Origin: Pigmentiphaga sp. NML080357
GTDB lineage: Bacteria > Pseudomonadota > Gammaproteobacteria > Burkholderiales > Burkholderiaceae_B
DNA: 64,000 nucleotides
Direction of reading: 5' to 3'
NCBI RefSeq assembly: GCF_002188465.1
Contig: NZ_NINW01000046.1
Span: 1-64,000 of the forward strand
Part shown: positions 63,816 to 64,000 of the stretch, in pieces
Position numbering within the stretch: the stretch's first letter is position 1
How the letters are laid out: each line of letters starts with the position of its first letter
Made by a program: the position numbers and the translations under genes
The notes under the pieces: model-generated
Told to the model about the DNA's origin: nothing
Databases searched by the model: none
The model's input: only the letters and a program-made list of their open reading frames with translations

Positions 63816-64000
63816 TCAGATGGCGTTGACGTCGACGCCGAGCACGCGCAATTTCGTCTTGAGCCGGCGTATTTCGTTGCTCATGTCCAGAATCAGCGCG
63901 GCGGCGTCCAGGCTGGCGTCGAAGTCGCGCTGCAGGCTGCGCGCCGCCAGCGCCCGCTGGAGCGCCCCGCTGTCGAAGCGCCAGTCGGCCGGGCGGCCGC
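63816..64000 (-). CDS. cbpM: C-terminal part of a CbpM-like chaperone modulator, cut by window edge
   Basis: Sixty codons and the stop are visible. ADWRFDSGALQRALAARSLQ, then RDFDASLDAAALILDMSNEI and RRLKTKLRVLGVDV align by eye with the end of E. coli CbpM (WVFDDHA, LTLMDDIAHLK, coiled C-terminus). CbpM binds and modulates the DnaJ homolog CbpA, whose gene would be expected to the right of the window. The assignment rests on the C-terminal half alone. Confidence 0.6.
   Translation of the reverse strand, partial: GRPADWRFDSGALQRALAARSLQRDFDASLDAAALILDMSNEIRRLKTKLRVLGVDVNAI

Overview
The window is about 64 kb of high-GC beta-proteobacterial chromosome. It is most like the Alcaligenaceae (Bordetella/Achromobacter group). 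The evidence is the gene content and order (dnaX beside the 4.5S RNA, trxA-rho-rpmE2, orn/M48 peptidase/pterin dehydratase/rsgA, msbA beside LPS-core glycosyltransferases and dnaE), the Bug/TctC-type solute-binding proteins, and a GC-rich palindromic intergenic repeat seen five times. The genus is inferred; no 16S gene is present. I saw no rRNA, tRNA, insertion sequence, integrase or CRISPR array.

Layout. 1-12.9 kb is mostly housekeeping: dnaX (cut by the left edge), SRP RNA, thioredoxin, Rho, ribosomal protein L31 type B, a GT39-like membrane protein, a MATE exporter, Orn, an M48 peptidase, pterin dehydratase, RsgA, a degenerate EAL protein and a ferritin-like protein. 13-17.7 kb carries a histidine-rich, ZnuD-like TonB receptor and a sulfur module (rhodanese plus YeeE/TsuA-type transporter plus a tiny membrane protein). 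17.9-26.8 kb is aromatic cluster A: 2-oxohexenedioate decarboxylase, 2-oxopentenoate hydratase, MarR regulator, semialdehyde dehydrogenase, LysR regulator, 3-hydroxyanthranilate dioxygenase, MBL-fold hydrolase and two branched-chain-type binding proteins. 26.9-35.1 kb is an LPS-core locus (three GT9, one GT4, one GT25, MsbA, O-antigen ligase), followed by dnaE.

38.7-63.5 kb is a long accessory catabolic region. Cluster B (38.7-44.8 kb) holds two MarR regulators, an M20 amidohydrolase, two Bug binding proteins and a Rieske oxygenase alpha/beta pair. Cluster C (44.8-53.6 kb, one leftward operon facing a GntR regulator) encodes an extradiol dioxygenase, a class II aldolase-fold protein, 2-hydroxymuconic semialdehyde dehydrogenase, a 4-oxalocrotonate tautomerase, a complete Liv-type ABC transporter and an SDR. 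Cluster D (54.7-63.5 kb, leftward) encodes an IclR regulator, an SDR lacking the catalytic Tyr/Lys, a ThDP enzyme, an aldehyde dehydrogenase, a second extradiol dioxygenase, two small unknown proteins, a Rieske oxygenase, a RidA-family protein and a ferredoxin-type reductase. A partial cbpM-like gene sits at the right edge.

How the parts may work together (inference): B and C together resemble a pathway from an aromatic acid through a dihydrodiol and a carboxylated catechol to 2-hydroxymuconate. Cluster A would supply the last two steps, the decarboxylase and hydratase. Cluster A also carries the ring-cleaving step for 3-hydroxyanthranilate. Cluster D is the best candidate for an undescribed catabolic system. 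Its reductase may also serve the Rieske pair of cluster B, which has no electron-transfer partner next to it.
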